This document shows positions 9,050-20,313 of a DNA stretch of 51,894 nt, in pieces. The DNA comes from Myxococcota bacterium. GTDB taxonomy: Bacteria; Myxococcota_A; Polyangia; JAAYKL01. The first letter of the stretch is position 1. Each line of letters opens with the position of its first letter. The stretch is from the NCBI GenBank assembly GCA_028278265.1, contig JANQET010000315.1, positions 1-51,894 of the forward strand, in the 5' to 3' direction. The notes beneath the pieces are model-generated. The model was not told the DNA's origin. It saw only the letters and a program-made list of their open reading frames with translations, and did not search any database. A program made the position numbers and the translations under genes.

Positions 9050-10276
9050 TCAAAGTCCGACCGGAGGGTCTGATGAAACCTTCAACAACAAACGACGAAT
9101 TTCTGCCACCACAAAGAGCGAGCCGGTGACCAACACCGTGGCGTGACCCGGTACGGTCGCTTCGGCACGGCCAATCGCTTGTTCGATTGACGGGGCGACG
9201 AAATCCCCCGGCAAGGCCCACTGACCGGCCTCGAAAGCGCGGGGGATGGGAGGTGTGGCGAGCACTACGCGATCGAATCGAGATCGCAACAGGGTCAACA
9301 TTTGTGCAATCGGCTTGTCGCGCAGCGCGCCGAAGATCAACAGTTCCGGGTGCACCGAGGACTCGTCGAGGGACTGCAGCAGCGCGGTGATTGCGTCCGG
9401 GTTGTGGGCGATATCGAGCAGGAAACTGGGGCATCGTTGGAGCAGTTCGAAGCGGCCGGGCCAGGTCACCGATTTCACGACGCTGGCGGGATCCGGATCG
9501 TTGAACCGGGTATCGGTTTCGGCCAGGAGAGAGACTATTTTCAGCGCCGTTGCGGCATTCTGACGTTGATGGACACCGGGCCAGGGAGGGCGCACTGCGG
9601 CGGGCACCTCAAAATCGCGACCCAAACGGTACAGCGGCGCGCCCAGCGATCGGGCCCGCTGTTCGACAACCGCTCTCGCCTCCGAAGGGAGATCTCCCGT
9701 CACGAGCGGCACCCCCGATCGAATGACGCCCGCCTTCTCCGAGGCGATCTGTTCGATGGTGTCGCCCAGGTATTCGGTGTGGTCGAGTCCAATCGAAGTG
9801 ATCCCGGTGATCACTGGCTCGCAGATGGTAGTCGCATCGAGCCGTCCACCGAGGCCGACCTCGAGGACCGCCAGGTCGACACGGTGCTCTGCAAACGCAC
9901 AGAATGCCGCTAGCGTGGCCACCTCGAAGAAGGTCAACTCCAGGTCGTCGTGGACATCGAAGAGAGTGAAGATCGCTGTCAAATGGCGAGCCAGTTCATC
10001 GTCAGCGATCGGTCGACTGTTGATTCGAATGCGCTCGGCAAAACAGTGGAGATGGGGGGAGGTGAACAGACCGACGCGAAGCCCCGCCCGAAGCGCGAAA
10101 TGGGCCACCAGGCACGAAACCGTTCCCTTGCCGTTGGTGCCCGCCACTTGAACACAGGTCAGCTGACGTTGGGGATCCCCGAGCAGTGCGGCACCGCGAC
10201 GAACCCGATCCAAACCCAAGCACACCCCTTTGGGGGAGAGAGCGTACAACCATTCGAGCGCCGTGCGATGGTTCAT
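9050..10276 (-). CDS. folC: Folylpolyglutamate synthase / dihydrofolate synthase
   Basis: A 408-aa Mur-ligase-type enzyme that adds glutamate to dihydropteroate and to reduced folates using ATP in the cytoplasm. Diagnostic features are the P-loop AGTNGKGTV (about 44-52), the Omega-loop FTSPHLHCFAERI, the central GLGGRLDAT with the carbamylated-Lys region following, GLDHTEYLGDT, and a C-terminal domain with LLDIAHNPDAI and FGALRDKP. The length is normal for FolC. It lies 24 bases after the cyclic-nucleotide-binding gene on the same strand. The ribosome site before the ATG is weak (a C-rich stretch), suggesting dependence on read-through from upstream. The other folate gene in the window, folK, is 30 kb away. 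Confidence 0.95.
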   Translation of the reverse strand: MNHRTALEWLYALSPKGVCLGLDRVRRGAALLGDPQRQLTCVQVAGTNGKGTVSCLVAHFALRAGLRVGLFTSPHLHCFAERIRINSRPIADDELARHLTAIFTLFDVHDDLELTFFEVATLAAFCAFAEHRVDLAVLEVGLGGRLDATTICEPVITGITSIGLDHTEYLGDTIEQIASEKAGVIRSGVPLVTGDLPSEARAVVEQRARSLGAPLYRLGRDFEVPAAVRPPWPGVHQRQNAATALKIVSLLAETDTRFNDPDPASVVKSVTWPGRFELLQRCPSFLLDIAHNPDAITALLQSLDESSVHPELLIFGALRDKPIAQMLTLLRSRFDRVVLATPPIPRAFEAGQWALPGDFVAPSIEQAIGRAEATVPGHATVLVTGSLFVVAEIRRLLLKVSSDPPVGL

Positions 10277-10300
10277 CGGGGGTAGGGGCGAAACGCCAGA

Positions 10301-10939
10301 CTAGTGAAACTTCTCTTTTTCTTTGATGAATTTCAGAAAATCGTCCAACTGGCTGGGATCGGGGATGACCCAACTGCCGTCCTTTTCGGTCAGTGCTCCG
10401 GCGCGGATCATTCTCGACACGATGTCTTGGGTTTCGGCCACCTCGAGTCCCACCTGTTCGGCCATCGCTTCCATATCGGCACCCAAAGTCACCGGACGAT
10501 CCGGTGTCCAGCCCCGTACCTTGGCCAAGCGTTTGAAGTTTTCGATGATCCGTTCTTTGGGATCGCGGATCAACAACACCTGGATCAGTGAGTCGGCGGT
10601 CTCCAACCGTTTGGAGAGTTTGCGGATCAATCGGACGGCAATCTCGGTGTTGTGGATGATCATCTCTTCGAACACATCCATGCTCATCAGGAGAAGCTCG
10701 CTCTCCTCGAGCGCCACTGCAGTGGCCGAGCGGGGTCGGTTGTTGAGCAGGGCCATCTCACCGATGATCTCCCCGGGTCCCAGCACGGCGAGGGTCTTGT
10801 TGACCCCCCGGGACTCGACGAAAATTCGCACCGAGCCGGAGCGGATGACGAAGATCTCCTTGCCGATTTCACCGGCTTTGAAAATGGTGTCATTCGGTTG
10901 GAAGGTCTTGCCGTACTTGGTGAACAAGGTGTCTGACAT
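10301..10939 (-). CDS. Cyclic-nucleotide-binding (Crp/Fnr-like) regulator
   Basis: About 212 aa from the ATG at 10939, which has GGAG upstream. An in-frame GTG at 11014 would add 25 residues without domain character. Residues about 5-120 form a cNMP-binding beta-roll: KAGEIGKEIFVIRSGSV, then the phosphate-binding cassette GEIIGEMALLNNRPRSATA with the Arg-Ser pair used to hold cyclic nucleotides. A long helix (EIAVRLIRKLSKRLE) and a C-terminal winged-helix-like part (DMEAMAEQVGLEVAETQD, SRMIRAGALTEKDGSWVI) follow, as in Crp/Fnr proteins. The DNA-binding helix is less canonical than in Crp. It shares a strand and probably a transcript with folC. Ligand is not known. Confidence 0.85.
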   Translation of the reverse strand: MSDTLFTKYGKTFQPNDTIFKAGEIGKEIFVIRSGSVRIFVESRGVNKTLAVLGPGEIIGEMALLNNRPRSATAVALEESELLLMSMDVFEEMIIHNTEIAVRLIRKLSKRLETADSLIQVLLIRDPKERIIENFKRLAKVRGWTPDRPVTLGADMEAMAEQVGLEVAETQDIVSRMIRAGALTEKDGSWVIPDPSQLDDFLKFIKEKEKFH

Positions 10940-11071
10940 GGGCTCTACTCCAACACCTGGTGGGTGGTCCATCAAAGACGTATCATCATCGGCTGATTCG
11001 CCCTCTCCGGCCACACAGTTTCCCCCTCACCGATAGCACAAGGTGAAACTACCACTCAATAGGTGGGGGTG

Positions 11072-12517
11072 CTATTCGATGATGATGCCGAGCTGAATGC
11101 CGGTCATATCGCTGTAGGTATAGGGGCCTTTGCCGATCGGCACGGTGACGTGATTTTCGGTCTCGGGGTCGAATTTGTACACTTCGTTTCTACCCCGGGA
11201 AACGAGCCAGACGTAGCCTTCGAAATCGATGCCGATGCCGATGGTTTCCCCGGCGCCCACGTTGTAAGCCTGGGCCAGCTCCACATTCTCTTCGTGGATT
11301 TTGAGGATTCGGGAGTTGTTCTCGGCGATCCAGATGAAACCGGCACTCTTCTCAATGCCCGTTCCGGTGCCCCGGGCGTAGTAACCCGCTCCGAAATAGA
11401 GCGACTCCATGTCACCGGTGGCCGGGTCGTAGCGATCGATGCAATCGGAACCCTGACCGCCCACGGCCCAGACGCGTCCCTTGGTGTCGATGGACATCCC
11501 GTAGCCACACTTGGTCGGAAAGGTCTCGATGTCGAGCGTGTCCATGTCCATGCGGTGGAGGGCGTACTTGGCGGCCCGATCCACGATCCACAGCCCGTTG
11601 CTCGAGTCGACGGCTGCCCCGTAGGCACACCCATCGAACTCGATGGTCTCCATAATTTCACCGGTGTCTCCGTTGAGCTTGAACAGGTAGTCCTGAGCGC
11701 CCTCGGTCTCCAGTTTGTAGCAGGTGCCGATCCAGACATGCCCGCCGGTGCCGCTATCCGGATCCTCCTGACCGTCCCAGGCCACGGCCCGCGCGCCTTT
11801 GACGCCGCTCCCGAGGGAGGTGTGCCATAACATGCATTCATCCTTCTCCCAATCGAGTACATCGTTGGGTCCGCTGGAGGTCTGGGTGATGCCGTCGGTG
11901 TTGGTATCCGGACATTCCGTGGTGCTGGCAGCGAACTTGGTCACCGAGGCGGGTTGGTTCCCGGTAGTGTCGGTGGGGTGCCGACGGTTGAGCACCACCG
12001 CATCCCCGTGGCGATTGACCGACGTACGGGAAGGATCGCCGGCGGCCGTGGCCCCCAGAGGACTGGTGATGTAGCGGGCCACTTCGACTTCCGCGCGGGT
12101 ATCGACCTTGGAGACGGTTCCTTCACCGGTGTTGGCAATCCAAATGTACGACAGCCTCACATTCGGATCCGTGTCGGAGTCGGTATCCCCGTCCGAGTCG
12201 GCGTCCGTATCGGAATCGGTATCCGAGTCCCCATCGCTGTCCGCATCGGCGTCCGAGTCGCTGTCGGTGTCTCCATCGGAATCGGCATCGGAATCGGTAT
12301 CCGCATCGGCGTCCCCGTCTGCGTCCCCGTCTGCGTCGCTGTCACTGTCTCCATCCGAATCACTGTCCCCGTCCGAATCACTGTCTCCGTCGGCGTCGGT
12401 ATCGCTGTCCGCGTCCCCGGACCCGTCATCATCTGCCGGTTGAGGTGTGGTTGAGTCTTCGCAGGCAAGCGCGAAGAGCAGTCCGAACCATATCCCAACA
12501 ATTGATATCTGTTTCAT
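11072..12517 (-). CDS. Surface lipoprotein with Asp/Ser-rich linker and beta-propeller
   Basis: 481 aa. The N-terminus is a lipoprotein signal with lipobox ALAC (Cys19). Residues about 29-117 are almost only Asp, Ser, Gly, Ala and Thr, a flexible and highly acidic spacer. From residue 123 to the end are repeated blades in the style of virginiamycin-B-lyase-like and NHL propellers: [84 protein letters not shown]. Such proteins display a propeller on the outer surface through a long stalk; the ligand is unknown. Four Cys in the propeller may pair. The acidic stalk may also bind Ca2+. The family architecture is common in Myxococcota-like genomes. No gene on the same strand is close enough to be an operon partner. 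Confidence 0.87.
   Translation of the reverse strand: MKQISIVGIWFGLLFALACEDSTTPQPADDDGSGDADSDTDADGDSDSDGDSDSDGDSDSDADGDADGDADADTDSDADSDGDTDSDSDADADSDGDSDTDSDTDADSDGDTDSDTDPNVRLSYIWIANTGEGTVSKVDTRAEVEVARYITSPLGATAAGDPSRTSVNRHGDAVVLNRRHPTDTTGNQPASVTKFAASTTECPDTNTDGITQTSSGPNDVLDWEKDECMLWHTSLGSGVKGARAVAWDGQEDPDSGTGGHVWIGTCYKLETEGAQDYLFKLNGDTGEIMETIEFDGCAYGAAVDSSNGLWIVDRAAKYALHRMDMDTLDIETFPTKCGYGMSIDTKGRVWAVGGQGSDCIDRYDPATGDMESLYFGAGYYARGTGTGIEKSAGFIWIAENNSRILKIHEENVELAQAYNVGAGETIGIGIDFEGYVWLVSRGRNEVYKFDPETENHVTVPIGKGPYTYSDMTGIQLGIIIE
12167..12433 (-). repeat. Low-complexity repeat coding an Asp/Ser stalk
   Basis: About 270 bases built from GA(T/C)-XCN hexamer units (on the coding strand GAC/GAT alternating with TCN, GGN, GCN or ACN). 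The synonymous positions vary widely, so the array is conserved at the protein rather than the DNA level. It encodes residues 29-117 of the lipoprotein. Long open frames on the opposite strand here are by-products of the repeat. Confidence 0.85.
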
Positions 12518-12701
12518 TGTTATAGTTCCTTGGTAGTTCTTTCATTCATAAATTATTCTAACATAGCAGAATCAGGGGTATGAATTAAACACAAGTATTT
12601 GTCAATAATATTCCAATTTGCTGGCCCTGGCGGGGTTCATTGAAACCACTTTACTTGCGCTGGGTTTCGCGTCAAAAAGGTGGGGTCGAAGGTGGGATTG
12701 A

Positions 12702-13619
12702 ATGACCGAACTGCGAAAGGAAAATCCGTTGATCCAGGGAATTAACACGGCGTTGGTCACTCCGCTCATGCGGAACGAAGTAGATGTTGGGCGCCTTCGG
12801 GGGCTGGTCGAATATCAATTGAAAGCCGGTGTGGACGGACTGGTCGTCTGTGCGACCACCGGAGAGGGATCGTTGCTCACCGAACGGGAACGTCGGCAGG
12901 TGATCGATGTGGTGGTCGACCGTGTCGATAAGCGGGTGCCGGTGATCGTCGGCATGAGCTATGTGCGGATCGATTCGGTACTCGACGCCAGCCGCGTGGC
13001 TGCCGACGCTGGTGCGACGGCGTGCTTGGTGCCCTCACCGGCGTATATCAAACCGTCGCAAGAGGGTATCTACAGGTATTACGCGGCAATTGCCGATCAA
13101 TCGCCGTTGCCGATCATTTTGTACAATGTGCCTTCGCGAACCGCGTCGGATATTCTGCCCCAAACTGTGGGGCGGTTGGCCCCACATGAACAAATCGTGG
13201 GCATCAAAGAAGCGACAGGGTCGATTGAACGGGTGCAAGGGGTTATCGCGGCTGCTGCCGGGCGCTTGTCAGTGCTCAGTGGGGACGATCCGATCACCCT
13301 GTCGCTGATCGCCGCCGGGGGACAGGGGGTGATCTGCACCGGCGCCAATGCCACCCCCCAACAGTGGGTCGCACTGTGGCGGGCATGGAATAACGGGGAC
13401 CTCACTGAAGCGGCGGCCATTCAGGCGAGCCTGCTGCGGTTGCATCACGCGCTGTTCACCGAATCCAACCCGGGCCCGGTCAAGATGGCTGTCCACCTGC
13501 TCGGCTTGATCGAGCCGGAAATTCGCCTGCCCCTCACCTGGGCACAACCCCAAACCCGAGCGCTGCTCGTCGAGGAATTGGAGCGGCTCGGGTATCGGAT
13601 CGGGGGAGCAGCCCGATGA
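12702..13619 (+). CDS. dapA: 4-hydroxy-tetrahydrodipicolinate synthase
   Basis: A 305-aa TIM-barrel enzyme condensing pyruvate with aspartate semialdehyde, the first committed step to diaminopimelate and lysine. Schiff-base Lys169 sits in IVGIKEATGS, the catalytic Tyr141 in IILYNVPSRT, and the Thr-Thr pair in ATTGEGSLL (51-59). SGDDPITLSLIAAGGQGVI matches the C-terminal part of the barrel. The length is typical. The start ATG is preceded by GGTGGGATTG. It overlaps dapB by four bases (ATGA), so the two are translationally coupled. The 180-bp gap before it separates it from the divergent lipoprotein gene and holds only AT-rich sequence, where promoters for both directions must lie. Confidence 0.95.
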   Translation: MTELRKENPLIQGINTALVTPLMRNEVDVGRLRGLVEYQLKAGVDGLVVCATTGEGSLLTERERRQVIDVVVDRVDKRVPVIVGMSYVRIDSVLDASRVAADAGATACLVPSPAYIKPSQEGIYRYYAAIADQSPLPIILYNVPSRTASDILPQTVGRLAPHEQIVGIKEATGSIERVQGVIAAAAGRLSVLSGDDPITLSLIAAGGQGVICTGANATPQQWVALWRAWNNGDLTEAAAIQASLLRLHHALFTESNPGPVKMAVHLLGLIEPEIRLPLTWAQPQTRALLVEELERLGYRIGGAAR

Positions 13620-14422
13620 GCACTGCTTTGCGCATCGCGCTGGTCGGGGCGGCGGGACGGATGGGGGTGGCGATCACGCGTGCCGTTCAAGCGCGGGACG
13701 ACTGCACCCTCTCGGCAGCGGTGGAGCGGCCCGGCGCCCCCTCGATTGGCGCTGATCTGGGTCAATTGTCGGGAGTAGGACCGATTGGTGTTGAGCTCAG
13801 CGATGATCTGGGGGCGATTGGGCGGGGGGACGTAGTGGTCGATTTGAGTTTGCCCGAGGCCACTGCCGACGTGATCGCCGCGGCCAGAGCGGCGCGCCTT
13901 CCCTTGGTTTGCGGGACGACCGGCCTCGACGCCCGGTTGCAGGCGCAGTTCAAGTCGGTGGCGGCTGAGATTGCGGTGTTGGTCACCGCTAATTTGAGCC
14001 CGGGAATCGCTTTGCTCACCGCCTTTGCCGAGCAGGCGCGGGAGGCCTTGGGAGCCGACTATGATATCGAGATTGTCGAGATGCACCATCGAAACAAGGT
14101 GGACGCACCCTCGGGTACCGCTCTTGCATTGGCGCAGGCGGTGGCGCCCAGTCAAGCGGAGGAGCGATATAGTACGGTTTTCGGCCGTCGTGGTCGTGTG
14201 GGTCAGCGACGCGTAGCAGAGGTGGGCGTCCACGCGGTCAGGGGTGGCGGCGTGTTCGGCGAGCATACGGTGATTTTCGCCGGCGAGCACGAGCGCGTGG
14301 AGCTGACCCACCGGGCTTCCTCGAGAGAATTGTTTGCTCTTGGAGCCCTGAAGGCAGCGCGGTTTCTGTATCAACGGCCGGCGGGGCTCTACACCATGAA
14401 ACAGGTGCTCGGACTCGCCTGA
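13616..14422 (+). CDS. dapB: 4-hydroxy-tetrahydrodipicolinate reductase
   Basis: A 268-aa NAD(P)H-dependent reductase following DapA in lysine/diaminopimelate synthesis. The Rossmann motif LVGAAGRMGVAI is at residues 9-20, DVVVDLSLPEAT and LVCGTTGL line the cofactor site, and the catalytic segment HHRNKVDAPSGTAL carries the His and Lys that protonate and bind the substrate. GGGVFGEHTVIFAGEHERVEL is the usual C-terminal strand set. Length is normal. The start codon overlaps the dapA stop. The gene ends 42 bases from a convergent gene, and no clear terminator hairpin is seen between them. Confidence 0.95.
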   Translation: MSTALRIALVGAAGRMGVAITRAVQARDDCTLSAAVERPGAPSIGADLGQLSGVGPIGVELSDDLGAIGRGDVVVDLSLPEATADVIAAARAARLPLVCGTTGLDARLQAQFKSVAAEIAVLVTANLSPGIALLTAFAEQAREALGADYDIEIVEMHHRNKVDAPSGTALALAQAVAPSQAEERYSTVFGRRGRVGQRRVAEVGVHAVRGGGVFGEHTVIFAGEHERVELTHRASSRELFALGALKAARFLYQRPAGLYTMKQVLGLA

Positions 14423-14464
14423 ACCAGTCCAGGCCAGGCTTTGTCTCAAAAGTTCGGACCGAGT

Positions 14465-16165
14465 CTAGGGCGGTAGTAGGGAGTGCACAGTTCCGTCCTG
14501 GCCGGCGACGCTGCGACTGATCAAGTATCCGAGACCATCTTGCATCTCATACCACTCCACCACGGCCCCGGTCACATTTATCCCGTCGGTTTCCAGTGAA
14601 CTCAATTTGAGCTCGGCGACAACGGGCAAGGGTAATTCGACATCGAGCGTACCATCACCGGCGACCTGCAGATCGGCCTGCCCCCAGGCATAACCGCTCT
14701 CCGATGGGGATTGGGCGTACATGCGATATCGCCCTTGATCCAACCAGATTTCAAATGTCCCGTCAGGTGCACTCAAAGCATCGTTTTGCCGGGCAAACGC
14801 CGACGCGCCGGCAAACGGGTGGGCATCGAGCGTGGTCGAAGGCACTCCGGTTCCTTCGGCTAGAACACGACCCGTGATTTGAAACCGGCTGCTCAATTGA
14901 AACACTTTCCCTTGCAGGTCGATATCGGCCGGATTGGACAAATCGATGGTCTCGGAAGTCGAGGTGTAGTCTGTTTTGGTATTCGATGAAGATTCGGTCG
15001 GGATAACCGTCACGGTATAGATGCGGGGATAGAGATAAATACCCAATTGCCCCGAGTTCTGCTCGAGCTGACCAGCCTCGTTGGTCTGTGCACTGTGTTC
15101 GACGCGGGTGACCGCGAGGGTGGTTGGATCGATCTGCTCGGATTCGAACACCGCGATGCATTTGGGGGCCCGTTCGGCAAAGGAGTTTCCCTCCACCTTT
15201 GCCCCGTAGAGAATGGGAACGCCGACCGGGTCGAGCCACAGGTCAAAATTCTCATCATCCGGACTGAAACCGGGGATGACCGTCGTGGGATATTGCGGTT
15301 CGTCGGGCCGGGAGATGTGCAACGAGAACTGGGTCGCTCCGGGATCGACACCGATGGTGAACTCGCCGCAGGGAGCGGTCTCCTCACCGGGACAACCGGT
15401 GATCGCGGTGGTGGAGACGAGGCGATTCGTCTCCGGATCGATCGCTCCGACCGTCAATCCGTCGGTGGGTTGATCCCCCAGCCGGACGACCCCGTGAATC
15501 GCGGTGTTGTCGTCTGGTCGAGGGATTTCCAGCACCTCGATTATCGTGCTGGTGCTGTCGTACAACACCGAATCGTGCGGCAATCCCGAATGGTTGACCA
15601 ATCGGAGACCATCGAAGTAGATCGGTCGATATTTGGCAGGATTGTCCGGGAGAATGGTCAGCCGGTATTCACCGGGCAACACATAGACCTGTAGCTTGTC
15701 GTCGACCACACGGTAGCTGGTGACCTGTGCTGTTTGGCGGTAAACGTTGATCCCGGTACGGGTTAAAAATACCCGTGCATCAACTGACGTTACGTCCGGC
15801 GTCGGTGACTGCCAGGCAACGTCGACGGTCAACAGCACCGGCGAACGGATCAACAGCTCGCTTCTTTCGGCTGGCGTGGTTCGCACATCAACTTGGAAAA
15901 ACTGGGAGGGGATGTCGATGGTCTGCTCGTCTGGATCGAGTACCACTTTCACCACGTGTTCCCGTTCGCTGACTGGTTGTGGTACTGCGCAGAGTCCCAA
16001 AACCGGATGGCACGAGGTTCCAGAGGGGCAGTCGACGGAGTCGACGCAGGTGTTTTTTGGACCGTCGTAAATACTGGTGGTGGGGACGCTGATCGGATCG
16101 GCGCAGCACCAAGTCAGGCAGCTGATCAGGATGAGGCAGGCGCTATGGGTAGGGTCAGTTCTCAT
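14465..16165 (-). CDS. Exported protein with Cys-rich head and beta-sandwich repeats
   Basis: About 566 aa from the ATG at 16165; an in-frame TTG two codons upstream overlaps the previous stop and is less likely. The N-terminus is hydrophobic (ACLILISCLTWCC) and signal-like, with a poor lipobox. A Cys-rich head follows (NTCVDSVDCPSGTSCHPV ... GLC), of the CxxDxDCPxGxxC type frequent in secreted myxobacterial proteins. The rest is beta-rich, with segments resembling carboxypeptidase-regulatory-like folds: IHGVVRLGDQPTDGLTVGAID, GEFTIGVDPGATQFSLHI, RFQITGRVLAEGTGVPSTT, GTFEIWLDQGRYRMYAQSP. No enzyme motif is seen. It follows another exported protein two bases downstream of its stop, and both follow a sigma54 activator. 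Likely an envelope structural or adhesive protein. Confidence 0.75.
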   Translation of the reverse strand: MRTDPTHSACLILISCLTWCCADPISVPTTSIYDGPKNTCVDSVDCPSGTSCHPVLGLCAVPQPVSEREHVVKVVLDPDEQTIDIPSQFFQVDVRTTPAERSELLIRSPVLLTVDVAWQSPTPDVTSVDARVFLTRTGINVYRQTAQVTSYRVVDDKLQVYVLPGEYRLTILPDNPAKYRPIYFDGLRLVNHSGLPHDSVLYDSTSTIIEVLEIPRPDDNTAIHGVVRLGDQPTDGLTVGAIDPETNRLVSTTAITGCPGEETAPCGEFTIGVDPGATQFSLHISRPDEPQYPTTVIPGFSPDDENFDLWLDPVGVPILYGAKVEGNSFAERAPKCIAVFESEQIDPTTLAVTRVEHSAQTNEAGQLEQNSGQLGIYLYPRIYTVTVIPTESSSNTKTDYTSTSETIDLSNPADIDLQGKVFQLSSRFQITGRVLAEGTGVPSTTLDAHPFAGASAFARQNDALSAPDGTFEIWLDQGRYRMYAQSPSESGYAWGQADLQVAGDGTLDVELPLPVVAELKLSSLETDGINVTGAVVEWYEMQDGLGYLISRSVAGQDGTVHSLLPP

Positions 16166-16720
16166 TATCAATTACAAATATCTGCCCCGACTTCCACAGT
16201 CCAGATCAACTCAGCGACACGGGCCTCTTCAGCGACCTCCAAACCATCGGGTATGAACCCCCGATCGGAGACGACGACTTTAACGAGCATCACCCTGCCC
16301 TGCAGTGTTTTGTTGATCTTTATGTCACAGTTGCCGTGAAGTCGCACACCGGTCTGGTCGACCTCTTCTGGGACCAAGGCGCTCTGCGTGGACGGTTTGG
16401 GGCAGAGTTTGATGGAGGACCAAGTCGCGTTGGAAGAGGGCGGATCCTCCATCAGCATGATCTTAGCGTACAGTTCTTCGGCATCTGTCGCGTCGGCATC
16501 CCAGATTTCGAACTTAAACTCTTGAACATATGGGTAGGGTGAGATGGAATCCTGATTACAAATGTAGACCACATTTTCCCCAACGGGCTCAATCTTTTTG
16601 ACCTCGGGGGGGTGATTGACCTTCTCTTGAAATTCAATTCGGTCGGTCACCACGCAGCTACTGGCAGCGAGGCACATCCCGGTGAACACGACGACCCCGA
16701 CCCAGGCCGCCCAGCTGCGC

Positions 16721-18496
<1,776 letters not shown>

Positions 18497-18659
18497 AGTT
18501 CCTCATTCGCTTTAGCAGTTAAAATGCAATTTATAAGTGTATGCAATTTCCGCACGCGGGTAAACCGACCATTGCCACGATGGGGTGGGTTGCCGGTCAT
18601 AGATGAATAATTCCAGTTAGATATCAATTTCTATACGGGATATTTTTTTGAGATCAGAG

Positions 18660-19598
18660 CTACACGAACAAGAAGGCCACGGACACTGCAAAAGTGAGCA
18701 GGAGGATCAAACCGTCCATCCGGCCCAAGCGCCAGCCGATGCGGATCATCGGTACCAGAATCAATACGGTCAGCACGAAGAAGATAAAATCCCCGAAGCT
18801 CTTTTCGAGCTGTCCGGAAATCGGCGTGATCACCGTCACGGTCCCTAGAATCAGCAGTAGATTGTAGAGGTTGGACCCCACCACGTTGCCGATGGCCATA
18901 TCGCTCTCCCCCTGCTTGGCGGCGACGACGGACGCGGCGAGCTCCGGTACGGAGGTGCCGAACGCGACAATGGTCATGCCGATGATCCGCTTGTTGACCC
19001 CGAAGCTCTCGGCGACCCCCACCGCTCCGTCCACCATCGCTTTGGCCCCAGCAGCGAGGAGGATCATTCCGCCGACCAGGAACACGATGTGCAAGGGTTT
19101 CAATTCGGGCCGTTGCCAACCGGAAACCGACGTGGTGCGATGCTGTTCTTTTTGGGCGAGCTTGAAACAATAGTACGTGTGGGCCGCAAAACCGATGAGC
19201 AGGATGATGCCGTCGATTCGGCTGACCGAATCGCCGATCCAGGTCATCAGCACCACGCCGAGGGTGACGACGAGCACCATCGGAATATCCCGTTTGAGCA
19301 CATCGGTCGCGATCACCATCGGTGAGATCAGCGCTGAAATGCCCAACACCAGGCCAATGTTGATAATGTTCGAGCCGATGACATTGCCCAGGGCCAATTG
19401 ATTGTGGCCCGACACAGCGGCGACCGTGCTGACGACGAGTTCCGGCGCCGAGGTACCGAATGCGACGACGGTCAACCCGATGATCAGCGAGGGGACGCCG
19501 AGGAAATGGGCGAGCTTGACCGCGCCGCGCACCATCCCTTCGGCGCCGAGCCAGACGCCGATTCCGCCGCCGAGTAGAATGAGCGCGTCCGTTAACAT
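18660..19598 (-). CDS. Calcium/sodium antiporter, CaCA family (YrbG-like)
   Basis: A 312-aa inner-membrane exchanger with about ten hydrophobic segments arranged as two homologous halves. Each half has an alpha repeat: GLTVVAFGTSAPELVVSTVA near residue 41 and GMTIVAFGTSVPELAASVVA near 206, each paired with a second element (GNVIGSNIINIGLVLG and GNVVGSNLYNLLLILG). The Glu in each GTSxPEL is the ion ligand in the family. It normally exports Ca2+ in exchange for Na+ or H+. Length matches the bacterial family. The gene starts from an ATG on the minus strand; the 140-bp stretch behind it toward rpsU holds nothing recognised. Confidence 0.93.
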   Translation of the reverse strand: MLTDALILLGGGIGVWLGAEGMVRGAVKLAHFLGVPSLIIGLTVVAFGTSAPELVVSTVAAVSGHNQLALGNVIGSNIINIGLVLGISALISPMVIATDVLKRDIPMVLVVTLGVVLMTWIGDSVSRIDGIILLIGFAAHTYYCFKLAQKEQHRTTSVSGWQRPELKPLHIVFLVGGMILLAAGAKAMVDGAVGVAESFGVNKRIIGMTIVAFGTSVPELAASVVAAKQGESDMAIGNVVGSNLYNLLLILGTVTVITPISGQLEKSFGDFIFFVLTVLILVPMIRIGWRLGRMDGLILLLTFAVSVAFLFV

Positions 19599-19740
19599 CC
19601 GCTCAGTCTATATCTGTAACAACAAAAGAATCAAATATCGTCGAGGAGTGGATGGCGGTGTTGACGTTGCGATGTGGATGCCCCAAGCGCACGGTTCCCC
19701 CAGTGAGCGGCAAAATCGGTTTTCGCGGTGTAAGTAGTGC

Positions 19741-20139
19741 TTAGCGCGATGCTTTTTGACGAATCTGTTTGCGTCGCCGCCGCGCGGCCTCACGCCGTTT
19801 GATTCGTTTGAGCTCGCTGGGCTTGAAGTAGTGGCGGCGGTTTTTCAACTCCCGGAGCACTCCCTCGCGAGCCATGCGGTTTTTCAACTGGCGAATGGCT
19901 TGGTCGACCCGATCGTCGCGCACGCTGACTTCGAGGGGGCGGCAGAAAACCACTTCGCCGATGGCGGCAGCCTTGCGCCGTTTACGTTTGTCGAGCTCCG
20001 CATCGCTGCCGTTGAGATCGAAATCTTGGGCGGCGGTCGCTCCGTTGCTCCTGGGCGGTTTGGACGGCAGGTTCGCGGTGCTGGTCTCCGTTGCCTGCGG
20101 TTCTGCCGTTGTTTCGTTGTTAGCCCCGTCTATTGTCAT
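19741..20139 (-). CDS. rpsU: Ribosomal protein bS21 with long N-terminal extension
   Basis: 132 aa. The C-terminal 65 residues are a complete bS21: PLEVSVRDDRVDQAIRQL, then a KNRMAREGVLRELKNRRHYF segment, then a strongly basic tail (RREAARRRRKQ). bS21 binds the 30S platform beside the anti-Shine-Dalgarno end of 16S rRNA. Before it lie about 67 extra residues, low in complexity: rich in Thr, Ala, Asn and acidic residues, then a basic patch DKRKRRKAAA. The ATG at 20139 has a strong GGAGGAAAGG site, and no in-frame start with a ribosome site exists closer to the core, so the extension looks genuine. An in-frame ATG 28 codons upstream has none. It stands alone rather than with dnaG or rpoD. Confidence 0.88.
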   Translation of the reverse strand: MTIDGANNETTAEPQATETSTANLPSKPPRSNGATAAQDFDLNGSDAELDKRKRRKAAAIGEVVFCRPLEVSVRDDRVDQAIRQLKNRMAREGVLRELKNRRHYFKPSELKRIKRREAARRRRKQIRQKASR

Positions 20140-20313
20140 GCCTTTCCTCCAGTTGGACCCGGCGCTCGACTGAGAAGCGCAGTCCTCGAACCGAGTGAGG
20201 GACCTTACTGCCATGGCGGCCACTTAGCAAGAAAAATTATCGACCGTTCGGGGAATAGCTGAAGTTTTGAGTAGATTTCTTATTTGGCGAGGTGAATCGA
20301 TGGGGAGGGTGGG

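Noticed and set aside
12167-12433. CRISPR-like or satellite array
   Set aside because: Units are six bases with no spacers and vary at synonymous positions; it is coding low-complexity sequence.
11954-12454. Repetitive plus-strand frame rich in Gly, Ile, Val and Arg
   Set aside because: It is the antisense reading of the Asp/Ser stalk repeat in the lipoprotein; the minus-strand gene has a signal peptide and a propeller.
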